A stretch of DNA of 64,000 nucleotides from Panaeolus papilionaceus (taxonomy: Eukaryota; Basidiomycota; Agaricomycetes; Agaricales): assembly GCA_015501605.1 (NCBI GenBank), contig JADNRZ010000007.1:1674001-1738000 (forward strand). The letters run 5' to 3'. The notes under the pieces are model-generated. The model was not told where the DNA came from. It saw only the letters and a list, made by a program, of their open reading frames with translations, and ran no database searches. Positions 1 to 12,023 of the stretch are shown piece after piece (the stretch's first letter is position 1; every line of letters begins with the position of its first letter). A program made the translations under genes and the position numbers.

Positions 1-435
1 CCCACGTAATTGCGTCCATATTGCTTGTTCCTAATCTTGGTAAGCATATGGGTCTTTAGTGGCTTTCCAAGGCGTACTCTCAACCAGATTTCTCACTCGT
101 TACAAATCATCAGGCATCGTCTTCGTCCTTTTATCAGTTCGAGTTCACTTGAGCGGAACCACGCGTCTGCCTGATGAAGCAGCGAGCAAGTCCGCCAACG
201 TCTTCGAATTCAGACGCCCTGACTCCAACGATCGCAATGTGGTGGCTCATCCTCTGGCTTCACAATCCACTGTACTAGCCCACGTCACCCACGAGCAGGA
301 GTTGCACGATGATTATTCAACGACGCAGCGTTCCAACATCGATACCAATGATGCTGAAGCGGAGGATCGACACTCCGAATCATTCCCTACCGGTACTATA
401 TCTTTAGCACGTCGAAACTCGAGAGAGTGGCTATA
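1..435 (+). CDS. Seven-TM membrane protein, copy 1 (3' end only, partial)
   Basis: This is the 3' part of a member of the window's seven-helix family; its start lies left of the window. The end of the penultimate exon is visible around position 40, followed by a short intron and the last exon, opening with the family signature GIVFVLLSVRVHLSGT (final helix and start of the tail). The cytoplasmic-looking tail is rich in Ser, Asp and Arg and ends S-R-E-W-L, as in the other copies. The tail is more diverged from the 17-37 kb copies than those are from each other. It lies tail-to-tail with copy 2. The function of the family is unknown to me. Confidence 0.6.
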
Positions 436-1022
436 GGTATTGTTTGACAACTCGTGTCACTTTCGCTGTGGATTAGTTTATAGGATAATTATTGCCCATG
501 GACTATTGTTCCCTCTGCAACTTGCTTTGGATTTTGCTTCGCCTGCTTAACTAGTTGAGGTGTGTATCATATAATTCGTATGGAGATTGGACTCTTTATA
601 CACATTAGGTCGTTGGATAACAACCCATACAGTATTTTTCTTCCTTGTATCATACATACCATATCGAACTGAAGTCTGCGAGTTACATGGGCTATTAAGG
701 GTCGTCATGGAATCAAATGAAAGTCTGATAATAGATTGATGAAGATGCATATAACGAGTGATTGGGTTGCGATAGAGTAGAATATCGGGGCAAGACAATG
801 TATAATACAATTACGAACAAATGAAATCCAAAGAATAGATGCGGGTCCAAAGTTATGATACAGGTAGAACCATCGAAAGCATGGTGCAGATCAAATGTGT
901 AACAAACTACAAGCGAAAAGTTGGTATAAATCAATCAAAATGCTAAACATTCCCCGAAATCAATAACAAGAAGTGAAATGCGTCGAATTGACGATATTGC
1001 TCAAATCGAATCATAGCGACTC
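436..1022. other. Intergenic, convergent 3' ends of two seven-TM copies
   Basis: AT-rich DNA between the convergent 3' ends of copy 1 (+) and copy 2 (-). I see no coding exon. Short open frames on the minus strand lack any family resemblance. Confidence 0.5.
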
Positions 1023-2692
1023 CTATACACTCGAATTCCGACGCGAATACACAGGTAATACCGCTGGAAATGATTCGGACGCTAATCTGTCCTTCTCTTC
1101 CTCGTCGATATCGACGTCCAAACGCTGACTTGTCGAAATTTCGTTTTCAAACTTCCTATCGAGGAAGAGATGTCTTGCTCGAGGGGTCTGTGAAATACGC
1201 GGGTTGGTCCGCCCTGTGCTATTACTCGCATCATTGGACTCGGAGCCCGAGCGTCTGCATTCAAAGATTTCAGGCATCTCGTAATCCCTCGATGTCGTTT
1301 CATCTGTCCTACGCGACGGTGTACCGCAAAAGTGGACGCGAACGGATAAGAGAACGAAGACCATACCTGAATAGATAAGAACAAATCTGTCATTTACATT
1401 GACGTGGTTGCTTATCCAGGAAAACCACTAAAAACAACTACTTACCAAGCGTAGGCACAATCAGCACAGTCGTAATGGCCTGTCCTGGATGCCTCAAAGC
1501 GCCAAGGATGATCATCACCACCAAATCCAGCGTATACAGTGCCGCCGTCTCCACCAGCATCCACGCGAGCAAACCGAGACCCACGCCGCTTGCAGCATCA
1601 GCGACACCATTGGTCCTGGACTCGCAGTGCTGGGCATAGACTTTGTATGAGAGCAGTCCAGTAGTGAGAACGTTTTGTGCGACGACAAGCGGGAAGACGG
1701 GTTGGCTCCATGAGAGCGCGGTCATGTAGGAAAAGTGGTTGGGGTGGCTGAACATGTAGATGTTCACGGTGCCGATGGCTGGAAATTTTGAAGTGTCAAT
1801 GGTTGAGTTTATCAAAGATGGAGGTATGAATGGATGAGTGGTTTGTTTTTGACAGATGTCGAAGGTGATGACTAACCGAGGTAGGTAATTTGAATTAGAA
1901 TTGGCAACGCGACGATTCGTACGTTTTTGTCCCATACTAGATATGTTCTGTATATCTGCACAAAAGGATTCGTGAGCGAGCGCGCGTCGACGATAGCGGT
2001 GTTCAAAAGCCAAGTTAGAGTACATACAATAAGAGCATCTCCAAAGCACACCATCGTTGATGTCAGCATATAGAGCACCATTGTGTCCCATTTCGTAGCG
2101 TCTTGCATACGCTTATAGGTAGGCCTAACTCCTACTTCGATCTCCAAGATGGAGATCCTTAGCAGTCTTTGTATCGAGACGCCTCAGATCAACGATAAGT
2201 ATGGTTGAAACTCAGATATGTTCGAACGACTTACCAAGGTGTGCAGACGCTATTAGCCACATCAGAGTTATTATAATGAGGTATGGCTGTATTGAGGGAA
2301 TGGGGATGGTAATGAGATCGTCCGTTATGGTCAGTAATCAACTCAATCTACCGAGGACTGTAGCAGCAGCACGCACCCATCCCGAAAACGTACTAAAACT
2401 CGCGCCCTCTCGTGAACGGCGCTTACCCCATACCCACAAAGCAGTCATGAATAGCGCGGTGTATATCCCTATGTCCAACCAACGCATACCACACTCGAAC
2501 GTTACTTTACCTCAAGGGTTGAATTGAGAGGTTGCTCACCGTAGAATACGCCCTGGCACGCGAGTAATGAGCTTCAGAACATAGATAGCACGTCGGACGC
2601 AGATAAAACACTGGAATAAGAATTCGAACCTCTAAGAATACGCCCACCGGAAAGTAGTAATCTTTTTCTGTCTGAAGACGTTGCGATGCCAT
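1023..2692 (-). CDS. Seven-TM membrane protein, copy 2
   Basis: Multi-exon gene on the minus strand. The start (M-A-S-Q-R-L-Q-T-E-K-D-Y-Y-F-P-V-G) is the family N-terminus at 2692, followed by GT-AG introns. Recognisable exons encode the TM2 region (LIIITLMWLIASAHL near 2220-2270), TM3 (KWDTMVLYMLTSTMV), the family IYRTYLVW-type motif near 1930-1950, TM5-TM6 and the hydrophilic tail (1023-1364). It is the most diverged complete-looking copy: its tail lacks the S-Q-E-W-L ending and closes with RRNSSV. No stop codon or frameshift was found in the exons I followed. It is head-to-head with copy 3. Function unknown; a receptor-like or transport role is only a guess from topology. Confidence 0.6.
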
Positions 2693-3379
2693 CCTGCTGG
2701 AGGTCAGGCGGGACGTATGCCTAGTAGTACCGCTTCTCCAAGACAATGACCGTGAAAGCCAAAGGAGCTGGAGCTCTAGAGGATCCTAGCGGCTGCACCG
2801 AAGAGGGCTGTGGAATATGGGTGCTCTGGTTGAGTTCGAGTTGTGGTTGTGGCGAAAAGAGGAATATCAATGCATCAAGGGTTAAAGACGCGAACCTGAG
2901 TGTTGTCAACAAATTGTCATGATCATTCAGCCTAAGGCACTCCAGTGACAGCTACATACGTGATCATTGCTCAAGTTGGGAGTTTAATTGAATTGACCAT
3001 CGACATGACAGATCCAGTTGAATTAGAGGCTTCACAAGAAGAATGAGAAAAAAAAGATTTGAGCACTGCTGGCAAGGCTGCGCAACAGGTGAGTGGGTAT
3101 GCCCAAGACAAGGAGTCATCAGATTTCGTCCCAGAAACAGTATGTGAGTACCACACCCCGTTCAACCTTCCAAATGAAGGCGCGTTCCGCTGAGAAGCTG
3201 TGCTCGTTTCGTGGAAAAAGGGAAAAGAATTAACAATTTTCTACAATTGCTCAACGGGTGACTAGTCCCTCAGCCCTCAGACAAGCCGCAAAGGGTGCTG
3301 GAGCGATCACGCATCTCTAAGGCGATTTAATTCTTACACCTACGCTGCGTTGTTGTAAAAGTTTGACTCAAATACTTGG
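2693..3379. promoter_or_regulatory. Divergent intergenic region between seven-TM copies 2 and 3
   Basis: Spacer of 687 bp between two head-to-head family members. On the copy-3 side, around 3320-3350, it carries a diverged version of the block GGCGATTTATTCYTAYA...CTGCG that precedes the ATG of other copies by 60-80 bases. That block is probably core promoter or 5' UTR. No exon is evident. Confidence 0.4.
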
Positions 3380-4934
3380 ATGTCATCGCAACGCCTTCTG
3401 ACGAAGGATGACTATTACTTCCCAGTCGGCGTATTCCTCGAGGTTCGTCATCTTTCCCATTCATTCCTTCAGGCATTCGTCGCGGATTATTGATTTCTTA
3501 CGTCCTCAGGGTGCATTTTGGGGTGAGTCAGGTCCACTTCTTGTAATACAATTAAACGTACTGACTTTGAATCCCAGGATTTTATACGGCGCTTTTCATA
3601 GCTGCTTTGTGAGTGTGGGGTAAGCGCAGGCCGCAGGATGGTACCTCAACATCGACGTTTTCACGATGGATAATGTCACATTATGAGTCATGCTGTGTAC
3701 GCAACCAGCTAACGCACCAATAGCTATATCTTGTGTTAATCACTCTCATGTGGTTCGTTGCGTGCGCACATCTTGTTGAGTCTGAGCAAAACCGCATCTA
3801 GATCACGATCGCAAGGCAACACTGACATTGGGAATTAGCCACCTCGATCCAGCGCCTCCTGCGCAATTTTGTCTTTGAGGTTGAAGCGAGCAAAAAGCCT
3901 CATAAAGGAATCCTATATCCGGTGAAATGGGATAACATGGCGCATATTCTGTTGATGACTGCGATGGTGTGGTTAGGAGATGTACTCGTGGTGCGCCTGT
4001 TTGTTCTCCTACTTACTTAAAACGATGAATAACGCTAGCCATTACCTTCGAAATCTAGATTTATAGAACATATATCGTGTGGAACAGAAGTACCCAAGCT
4101 GTTGCGCTGCCGATGATAGTCAACAAGGCTTATATGGGTAAGCTACATTGACACAGTCATTCACTCCAATATGATTAATTACTTATTTCCATACTTGTTT
4201 CCGTCCAATGTCCAGTTGTCAACACCCTCTCCATTTACGGATTCAGTCACCCCAACCGCATAGGGCGCAAAAGGGCTATTGCATGGTACCAAGCTGTCTT
4301 CCCCCTCGTCTTCGCACAAAACGTCATCACCACCTCCCTGCTCATGTACAAAATCTACAGCACCCACCGCACATCGTGCAAAAACAGCACAGCAAACGCC
4401 ACTCCCGGAGCGATGGCGCTCGGGAGCTTGTTGTGGATGCTGATTGAAACGGCGATGCTGTATACGTTGCAGCTGCTGGTGATGATTGTGCTAGGGGCAC
4501 TCAGACATCCTGCGAAGGCGATTGCGTCAGTTTTGCTCGTTCCTACGCTTGGTAAGTGGTCGTTTCTCTGGATGATCGTATAGGCGTGCGCTTAGTATAA
4601 TGACGATGCATCTCTCAATTCAGGCATTGTATTCGTTCTTCTATCTGTTCGAGTTCACTTTAGCAGCACACCAACGATGGACAACTGGTCCACGCCGAGT
4701 AAAGTCCCAAACGTGCTCAGAGACTCGGTACTAGGCAACGACGCTGCGGCGGCTCCTCCTCCATCGACTGGCATACAGCGTCCTGTTACCCCTCCGAGCC
4801 TGGACGGTGACATTGATATGGACATACTCATCCTGCGGCGTCATGATTCAAATGACTCGCATGGAGAAGAAGGTAGGCATTCCGAATCATTCTCTGTTTC
4901 AATCTCGCAAAGGGGCTCTCAGGAGTGGTTATGA
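3380..4934 (+). pseudogene. Seven-TM membrane protein, copy 3 (probably disabled)
   Basis: All family exons are present, from M-S-S-Q-R-L-L-T-K-D-D at 3380 to the S-Q-E-W-L tail at 4934, in the usual order. Two lesions stand out against copies 4-8. In the exon leading into TM2, the CAG of the family motif (H-R-Q-L-Y-L) is TAG at 3721-3723, an in-frame stop. The mini-intron just before it has also lost its GT donor (GGTAAAGTC in other copies, GGATAATGTC here). Without rescue by alternative splicing the product would stop after TM1. The later exons (TM4-TM7 and tail) remain open, so inactivation may be recent, or this copy may splice differently. Confidence 0.6.
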
Positions 4935-6153
4935 CCACCCTGTTCTGTCTGTTTTGCACCTGCTCTCCAAGTAATTTTGTTCTGTATCATACATAGCTTA
5001 CTATTTTATATTTTTATACATGCGTATCGAGTCCTCAATTTGTTGGAAGGATTCTTCGTTATGCTCACATATCCTACCGTACCCCCTTCGCACCTTCAGC
5101 GACTCCGGAGTCCGAACGCTCGAACGCCACACGGAGCTACATTCGCCACGCCCTCAGGAATCAGGATCGCGCCCACCTTCGTAACCGACAAACAAAGCAA
5201 CCGATCCCCAGCAGCATGTCTCGTGACAGCTACTAAATCAACTCTCTTCCAGACAAGCATAAATACCATCAGGCAGTCTCGCAACAACGTCTCTAGGCGC
5301 TGATATATGCAATTTCAAATATGGGACTACAGTCACCCCTGTTTCAATCAATAAAGTCAAAGCTCACGACCCAATGCAATAGCTCAGAGCTGCGATAGCT
5401 TAATCCAATGTAATTGTAGCCTGACACATGATTTGCAGGACATTCTTTAGACAACGTTGAAATTCACGAAAGCACGGTCAGTCAAATTAAGGGGAACGTG
5501 TCGGGACCCATGCAAGCTGCAGCCGGAATCATGAGAGCGAGTATTAATTTACTTGAGCCATAACAAAAGACCCAACACAAAATCGACAGTATTTAATCGA
5601 TGCACTGTATCACTGGTAGCGATAGAATTGGAATCGGAATGAGCTTGATGCGATGCGCATTACATTGAACCCGCTTCAGTGACGTGTTGATAAATTCTTA
5701 TTCTGGAAGTAATTTCCAAATATGGCACGATTGCCCCTAACCCATAAGTATTAAGTAGAAGATGATGACTAAGGATTACATATAGGTAAACGTATTCTTT
5801 ATTTTTTCATGCCGCAAACAGGAAGCGTTGTATGGGTACAGGTATGCATCCACTCATGGTATGCAAATCATAGGCACGGACATCAACACTGCCCGAACGA
5901 CTTCGATTTCTTCTAATTTCCAGTGTCCTGCCGACTCGGAGTCCGTGCCAGTATGATTGCCCTCCTTCCATTGATTGCTTTTGCTTATGGTAGCACTTCC
6001 ACATACATATACTTTGAGCCTGTGTTGATCAATATATTCAGAACACACTGTCCAATTGAATTTCAACCTACCATCTATGAACAGCCTTGATCTATTATTA
6101 TCCCTGAATTCTCCGTCTCCGTTATAAATTATAAATTACAGCAGGTCCGAACA
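4935..6153. other. Recurrent spacer block downstream of a seven-TM copy
   Basis: This block recurs after most seven-TM copies (compare 11,345-12,023, 19,145-19,480, 32,985-33,790 and 37,530-37,900). It holds TTTTGTTCTGTATCATA, a stretch translatable as P-S-H-L-Q-R-L-R-S-P-N-A-R-T-P-H-G, and, at 5807-6060, a segment encoding a possible short membrane helix (compare 16,500-16,660). I cannot assemble a convincing gene; it is best read as remnants of a duplicated gene shared by all units. Confidence 0.4.
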
Positions 6154-6160
6154 TATAAAG
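6154..6160 (+). promoter_or_regulatory. TATA-like element of DUF6593-like copy 1
   Basis: TATAAAG lies 50-56 bases before the ATG at 6210. The same box, in the same context (GAACATATAAAGGTCCC), lies at 33,796-33,802 before the second copy, which supports its being promoter sequence. Confidence 0.5.
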
Positions 6161-6209
6161 GTCCCAGAACGACATCCGCTACTTCATCACCCACTCCACT
6201 TCTCAACCC

Positions 6210-7042
6210 ATGTTCCACAACTCATCCTTCGGGTCCGACCTCGATGACACAAGCTCCATCTTAACACTCGTCAACCCCCGAAATCCAAAGCTAAAATCAG
6301 ATACACATACAGAGCTCGTCATAAGCAAGACAAGCACGCTCAACAACGTCCTGCTTCACAACGGATCACCGTACTTCAATATCTCAACGCACAACCCCGC
6401 CGCTGCCGACACCGACATCACTGATGCGCGCACCGGCGAGGTGCTCGTGAAGATTAGGCGACACGTTTTCCGTTCGGATGAGGTTACGCTTATGAACCAT
6501 GGGGCGAGTGCGATGAAGGTGGGGAAAACGTGGTTGAAGGAATCGAAGATGCCAGACGGAGGGTATGTGATTTTGACTTGATAACTTGTGAGTGGGGGTT
6601 GCTTATTGAAGTTGGATCTGGGAACAGATCGAGATGGGACTTCACATCGAGTGTTGGGGACTTTGCGTGGCGGTTGGATGTCGTGCATCGTCTCGTGGTG
6701 AGCGTCGTTTCTCTATTCAAATATTCCTAGTGCACCATTCTGATCATTATCATATCGCCGATACAGTTGTGCCCCGCCTCTGATATGAGCAACCCAATCG
6801 CTTGGATTCAGCTCCCCGAATTGGACGGGTCTAATTTAAAAACGCCCGCACTAGTCGTACCCTCCGCATCAGAAAGCATGTGGGATGTTATCGTTGCTGG
6901 ATGGGTGATTTTAGAGCAAAAAGTCAGGTTGGATGAAAAAGTAGCGCATAAAGCCACAGGGATGACATCTCAAGAGGCTGCACTGACCATGTCTACGCAC
7001 ATGAGTTTGACTTATACCAGTGGAGGAGGAGGGTATGTGTAA
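6210..7042 (+). CDS. DUF6593-like (tubby-like fold) protein, copy 1
   Basis: Three exons (6210-6562, 6628-6697, 6767-7042) with GT-AG introns and consistent phase give 232 residues. The order of motifs resembles the basidiomycete DUF6593 family, small proteins with a predicted tubby/scramblase-like barrel. There is a polar N-terminus, then LLHNGSPYFNIST, then a strand with basic residues (LVKIRRHVFRSDEVTL). Next come RWDFTSS and FAWRLDVVHRLV, and last the helix SESMWDVIVAGWVILEQKVR that would thread such a barrel. No signal peptide is seen. It sits downstream of seven-TM copy 3, and the same pairing recurs at 31.9-34.6 kb, so the two genes were duplicated together. Molecular function is unknown; the family name is inferred from pattern, without a profile search. 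Confidence 0.6.
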
Positions 7043-7324
7043 ACAAGCACCACTAGGCCGGAGCCCGTGTCGCAGTCTGTGGTCCACCCGTTTATTGGCT
7101 TGATTATGGCCAAGACTACTCAGCTTACATACATATTAATTACGCATAATCTCCCATTGAGACTCGGTTCCCTATAATAAACACATCTTGAATTAAGCGC
7201 TCTAAGCAACCTGCCTGTGGCCGCTGCCATGGTGATTACGCCATTGAATCCATTATAGTTGGATTTGGAGGTCAAATTGCTTATGAAATGTACTAGGGGT
7301 AATTGAAAGACAAGATAAACTACA

Positions 7325-7800
7325 GTAGTGCGAGAGCATCTCGTAAGTTTGAGGAGGGGGGTGATTCGAGGTCTAGACGGATATGAGAACAAGAACACGT
7401 CAGTCTAAAAACAAGTACTACCAACTTAGGGCCAAATATACGAACCTGTAATATCTGTAACATATCCCTGAGCTCATCCTGTAGCTGTAGCTGAGACTGA
7501 GCAGATAGGGTGTTCATCTTCATGCGCAGTTCTTCGAGGATTAATGTCGATAGGAGAGGCCCGATGTGCGTGTTCGTTGGTGGTGGCTCACCAGGATCTC
7601 TGTGCCCCGAACCCCTTCTTCGCTGCCGCAAATCTTGCGGCATCGCATGGGCGGGGCACCAATCACTGACTCAACTTGGCAGTAGTGGGTATCGAGGTTT
7701 TGGTTCTTATCACCTCTCCCCGCCAAGCCGCTCACTTTTATGTGTCCAGCATCGCGCCACATTGACGCCGCCTGAACAACTCCACCGCACCCCATCTAAG
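7325..7800 (-). CDS. Unrecognised small protein or exon (minus strand)
   Basis: On the minus strand, a Pro/Arg-rich start is followed by an amphipathic leucine/glutamine-rich stretch (LLSTLILEELRMKMNTLSA, then LQLQDELRDMLQILQ) that looks like a real short coiled coil, with a possible GT donor after it near 7445. The segment occurs once in the window, in the unique stretch between repeat units. Gene boundaries are not determinable and it may be a remnant. Confidence 0.25.
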
Positions 7801-7970
7801 GATGGGGCTGTGAGCTAAGCTGACATTGCGCATAACATGTATTGAAATACTAATACTAATAGACCCATACATGGATTGCAATGAAAATGCACAGCATCCT
7901 TTGAATACACTCGCATTGTCGTGCCAATGATCAAAGAGGGGTGTGATTCTGGCACTTGATTGCAAGTTTG

Positions 7971-8185
7971 TCATACCCAGGGTGAGTAAGGGTGATGGTG
8001 TGACTGGGAGATGCTTGTGTGAGCTCTGGACCAGCTCTTGACAATTTCAGCGTAGAACTCCTTGACGCAATTGAGCGATGGGCGCGACTTGACGAGGGTC
8101 GCTTCGGCCTCCTCTAACTTGAATCCGACTCCGAGCTCCACCTTGGTTTTATACTCGTCGACGCGTTGCTGCTCGTCCCAACTAT
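7971..8185 (-). CDS. Unrecognised terminal exon (minus strand)
   Basis: An open frame with protein-like composition (WDEQQRVDEYKTKVELGVG, then FKLEEAEATLVKSRPSLN and FYAEIVKSWSRAHT) ends with a stop at 7971 and is preceded by a plausible AG acceptor near 8183. It reads like the last exon of a small alpha-helical protein. Upstream exons could not be connected with confidence. It occurs only once in the window. Confidence 0.3.
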
Positions 8186-8611
8186 CATTAATACATTGAA
8201 GGTGGAGAAATTGAAATGTTGATGGAATGATGGGTAGCACATCTAAATAAGGGAAACGCTGTATCGCGATGGTGTAATTATTATTTGAAAGGAAAAGGGA
8301 ATGTGGACGTGTATGGAAAGCCGAGAGAGAGGTAACAAATAAGCATTGAATTGAATGATGTAGTCGAACAAAAATCACCACAAGACGAAGAAAGAAATAC
8401 ATACTATAGCCAAAACCAAGTCCTTCGAAAGATGTTTTCAGGAAGCAATGTTGAGACTGCAACCGAATTTCAGGCCGGCGTGCTGACGTTGTTAATGGCT
8501 GATGATAGCGCGACTCTTGGCGTTTTATCTGATGATAAGATGACTTCGTTAGTCAGTCGCGGTTGAGCGGGTTTAGAATAAAATATATTAGAAAAAATCA
8601 AGTAGTTAGTT

Positions 8612-9014
8612 CTACGAGTAGCCCAGAAATTCCTTGCACAGCGTCGAACTTGTCTCCAGCTTGAAAATATGAACCATTGTGCGCTGAGTGGAATTGCTTT
8701 GTCCTTTTATAGGAATGTTGAGTGTAACAGAGAGATTGTCGATCACAAATCTGAGCATGAGAGGGTCGTCGTCTTCAACGGGATGGAAGAGAGGTGGTCC
8801 ATGACTGCTCAAGAACTTGGGGAGGGACTCACGATACGCAATGTCGATGTTCTGAACCTTGAATCCATCGAGGTATAGATGTATCCCTGAGGCTGACTCT
8901 CGGACACATGCAGCGTTGAGACTGTCGGGAACGACGGCTATCTGGATGGTTGGTTGGAGATGACTGCCTGCCACTCCCGGGCGATAGACAGATACCGAAA
9001 ACGAAAAAAGTCAA
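8612..9014 (-). CDS. Unrecognised hypothetical protein (minus strand)
   Basis: Open frame of about 120 residues from a Met at 8974, with even composition and alternating hydrophobic residues (IQIAVVPDSL, IHLYLDGFKVQNIDI, LRFVIDNLSVTLNIP), suggestive of a beta-rich domain. It ends K-E-F-L-G-Y-S. The frame is open upstream of that Met, so the start is uncertain. No family was recognised and there is no second copy in the window. Confidence 0.35.
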
Positions 9015-9790
9015 CGGACATAAACCTGATATTTCTCATATCGAGAAGTGCTACCACATTGTGAAATATATGAATGTTGGTCGTCAATAAAGCTAATTTG
9101 CATACTAGGCCCTCGCTATGGGACGAGGCTCCACGTCAGTTTCGGAGCTAACTTGCAGCAGTAATTCTGGTGTGTAAGCGAGGCCATAACCGGGGATATC
9201 GATCAGAACCGGCCCTAGGGCCTAAACCGCTTCACCATTTGCCCTTATTTGGTTTAGAGGATGCCGGCGCATGCTTGTGTGTGCATGCGCCTCTAGCCGT
9301 CCTGACATTGTAATATGCAAACTCATGACACGTCGCAGGTCCATTGCCGGTCGAAACGTCTAATAATCACTTTACGAGTGGGAAATCAAGCATGTAGGAG
9401 CAACCTAGGCAGGGGGGAGAAGATCCAAGTATGTGGCACTGTCTGTTGGAATGTGCCGTCACCCATTCATTATCTGGTGATTCAAATGTCAGCTCAAACC
9501 GAGCTTGGAATGTAAAGATGGGCCAAAGCATTCAATACTCATTATTCAGTTGCAGCAGGGTCAACTTTCAAAGTTTCAACCAATGCAACCAACATGACCC
9601 TTTATGCCAACGTTTTTCTTCTTCCACTCACCTACTCACTCACTCATAACGATCGTACCCCCAGTTCAGCCCATAGACGAGCTGCGAAGGTTGCTGGAAC
9701 GGTCACGCGTCCCGAGGCGATTTATTCCTACACACACTCTGCATAGTTGTCTTCCAATATAAGTTCGACTCAAATTCAGAGGGAGATTGG
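9015..9790. other. Intergenic with a palindrome and the promoter block of seven-TM copy 4
   Basis: No exon is seen. Notable are a perfect 9-bp-arm inverted repeat (GGCGCATGC, 8-base loop, GCATGCGCC; 9266-9291), a 12-base palindrome GGCCCTAGGGCC near 9212, and from about 9440 onward the shared upstream sequence of the seven-TM copies. That sequence includes TCATAACGATCGTACCCCC and GGCGATTTATTCCTACACAC, about 70 bases before the ATG. Confidence 0.4.
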
Positions 9791-11340
9791 ATGCCATCGC
9801 AACGGGTTCTGACAAAGGATGACTATTATTTTCCACTCGGCGTGTTCTTCGAGGTTCGTCCTAGTTCACATTCATCCAGTTTATGCAATTCATCGATTCA
9901 TTCGGCAGGGTGCATTTTGGGGTAAGTCAACTGCACGTCTTGTCATATATTCAGAATTGAACGCAACCACTTTGAATTGTAGGAGTTTATACGGTGCTTT
10001 TCATAGCTGCCTTGTGGGTCTGGGGTAAGCGCCGGTCGCATGATGGTACCCCAATTGCAATGTTTTCACGCTGGGTAAAGTCACATCTATTTGTCAAATT
10101 TGAATGCGACCAGCTAAAGCATCGACAGCTGTATCTAGTGCTGATTACGCTAATGTGGCTCGTCGCGTGCGCGCACCTCGGTGAGTCGCATGCAACGCAC
10201 GGCGGCAACAAAGGGCTGACACCATGAATTAGGCATCTCTATCCAGCGTCTCATGCGAATATTTGTGCTCGAGATTGAGGTTGGCATAAAACCTCATAAA
10301 AGAATCCTAGACCCGATGAAGTGGGATAATATGGCACATATTGTGTTGATGACTGCCATGATGTGGTTAGGAGATCTACTTGTGGTGCGCTTGTTCGCTC
10401 ATCTGTTTATTTAAAACAACTAATAACGCTAGGTATTACCTTCGCAATCCAGATATATAGAACCTATATTGTGTGGAACAGAAGTATCCGAGTCGTTGCG
10501 CTACCGGTGATCGTCCACATGGCTTACGTGGGTGCGCTACATCCACGCAATCGTGCATCTCGCAACACAATCACTTACTTACTTGTTTCTTATCACTCCA
10601 TGTGCAGTCGCCAGCACTATCTGCATATACGGACTCGGCCACCCCAAACGCATACCGCGCAAAATCACCTTCGCGTGGTACCAAGCTGTCTTCCCCCTCG
10701 CCTTCGCACAAAATCTCATCACCACCGCCCTACTCACGTACAAAACTTACTCCACTCACCATGTATCACGCAAAAATGGCGCAACCAACGTCACATCTGG
10801 TGCGATGGGGCTCGGGAAGTTGTCATGGATGCTCATTGAGACAGCAATGCTGTATACACTGGCACTGCTTGTGATGATTGTCCTTGGTGCGATGATGCAC
10901 CCTGCAACCACTATCGTGGGGGTGTTGCTCGTTCCTACGCTTGGTAAGTAGTTGGTTCTATCTACCATTGGGAGTTTGTGGCCGTTTGGCATGCTGACCC
11001 TGTGCCCCTATATTCAGGAATTGTATTTGTTCTCTTGTCTGTTCGAGTTTACTTCAGCGGGACACCGACGACGCACAACTGGTCGACGGTGAGTAAGGTC
11101 CCAAATGTGCTCAGAAACCCGGCATTAGACGATGTCGGCGCCGCGGTGGCTCCTCTTGCATCAACGGGCGCACACCGTTCTGTAACTTCTGTTACCCCTC
11201 CGAGCCTGGACGGTGGCGTTGATGTGGACAGAATCACCCTGCGGCGTCATGATTCGGTTGAATCGGATGGAGAAGAGGACAGGCAGTCTGAATCATTCCC
11301 TGATTCGATATCGCAACGGGGTTCTCAGGAGTGGTTATGA
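9791..11340 (+). CDS. Seven-TM membrane protein, copy 4
   Basis: Full-length family member that looks intact. Exons run from M-P-S-Q-R-V-L-T-K-D-D (9791), through TM1 (VYTVLFIAALWVWG), TM2 (LYLVLITLMWLVACAHL) and TM3 (MAHIVLMTAMMWLGDLLVV). They continue with IYRTYIVWNRSIRVVALPVI (entering TM4), TM5 (FPLAFAQNLITTALLTYK), TM6 (IETAMLYTLALLVMIVLG) and TM7 (IVFVLLSVRVYF), to a polar tail ending S-Q-E-W-L at 11,340. The mini-intron before TM2 is 39 bases here, so an unspliced message would stay in frame, unlike copies 5, 7 and 8 (37 bases). Probably plasma or internal membrane; ligand or substrate unknown. Confidence 0.75.
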
Positions 11341-12023
11341 CCACTCTGTTCTGTCGTTTTTCATGTTATACATTAGGCATAAACTCGGTTCTTGCTAAGT
11401 GTTTAGTTTGATTTGGTTTAGTCTATTTATCCTGTATCATATATTTATTTTTTCTTTGCTTTGCCCTTGCTCTCCAAGTAGTTTTGTTCTGTATCATACG
11501 TAGCTTACTGTTTTATATTTTTATCCATGCCTATTGGGCTCTCGATTTGTTTGCAGAATTCATCGTTATGCCCACATACTGTACTGCACCTCCTTCGCAC
11601 CTGCAACGAATCCTGAGTCTCAATGCCCGAACACCACACAGAGCTACATGCACCACTCCCTCAGGATCGCGCCCACCTTTGTAACCGACAAACTGAGCAA
11701 CCAATCCCCAGCACTGTGTCTCGTGACGGCTATTAAATAAACCCTCTCTCAGACAAGTATACCATCAGGCCGTCTCGCAACAACGTCCCTAGGTCTGATA
11801 TATGCAATTTCAAATATGGGACTGCCGGTTACCCTCGTTTCAATCAATAAAGTCGAAGCTCACTAACCAAATGTTATAGCTCAGAGAGGCGGTAGCTTAA
11901 TCCAATTTAGTGTTAATCTGATGCAAGATTTTCATGACACTGTTTAGACAGCGTTGAGATTCACGAAAGCATGGTCAGTCAAGTTGAGGGGAATGTGTCG
12001 GGACCCATGCAAGCTGCAGTCGG
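11341..12023. other. Recurrent spacer block, interrupted by an LTR element
   Basis: Same downstream block as after the other seven-TM copies. It is colinear with 32,985-33,195, ending in GGACCCATGCAAGCTGC where the retrotransposon has inserted. No intact gene is seen. Confidence 0.5.
12020..12023. repeat. Target-site duplication, left (TCGG)
   Basis: TCGG precedes the left LTR and is repeated at 16,202-16,205 after the right LTR. The uninterrupted paralogous site at about 33,190-33,200 reads GCGGTCGGAGTCACC with a single TCGG, so this is a 4-bp duplication made at insertion. Confidence 0.8.

Noticed and set aside
6490..6720. Minus-strand frames over the DUF6593-like gene
   Set aside because: They are complements of the supported plus-strand exons and lack conservation between the two copies.
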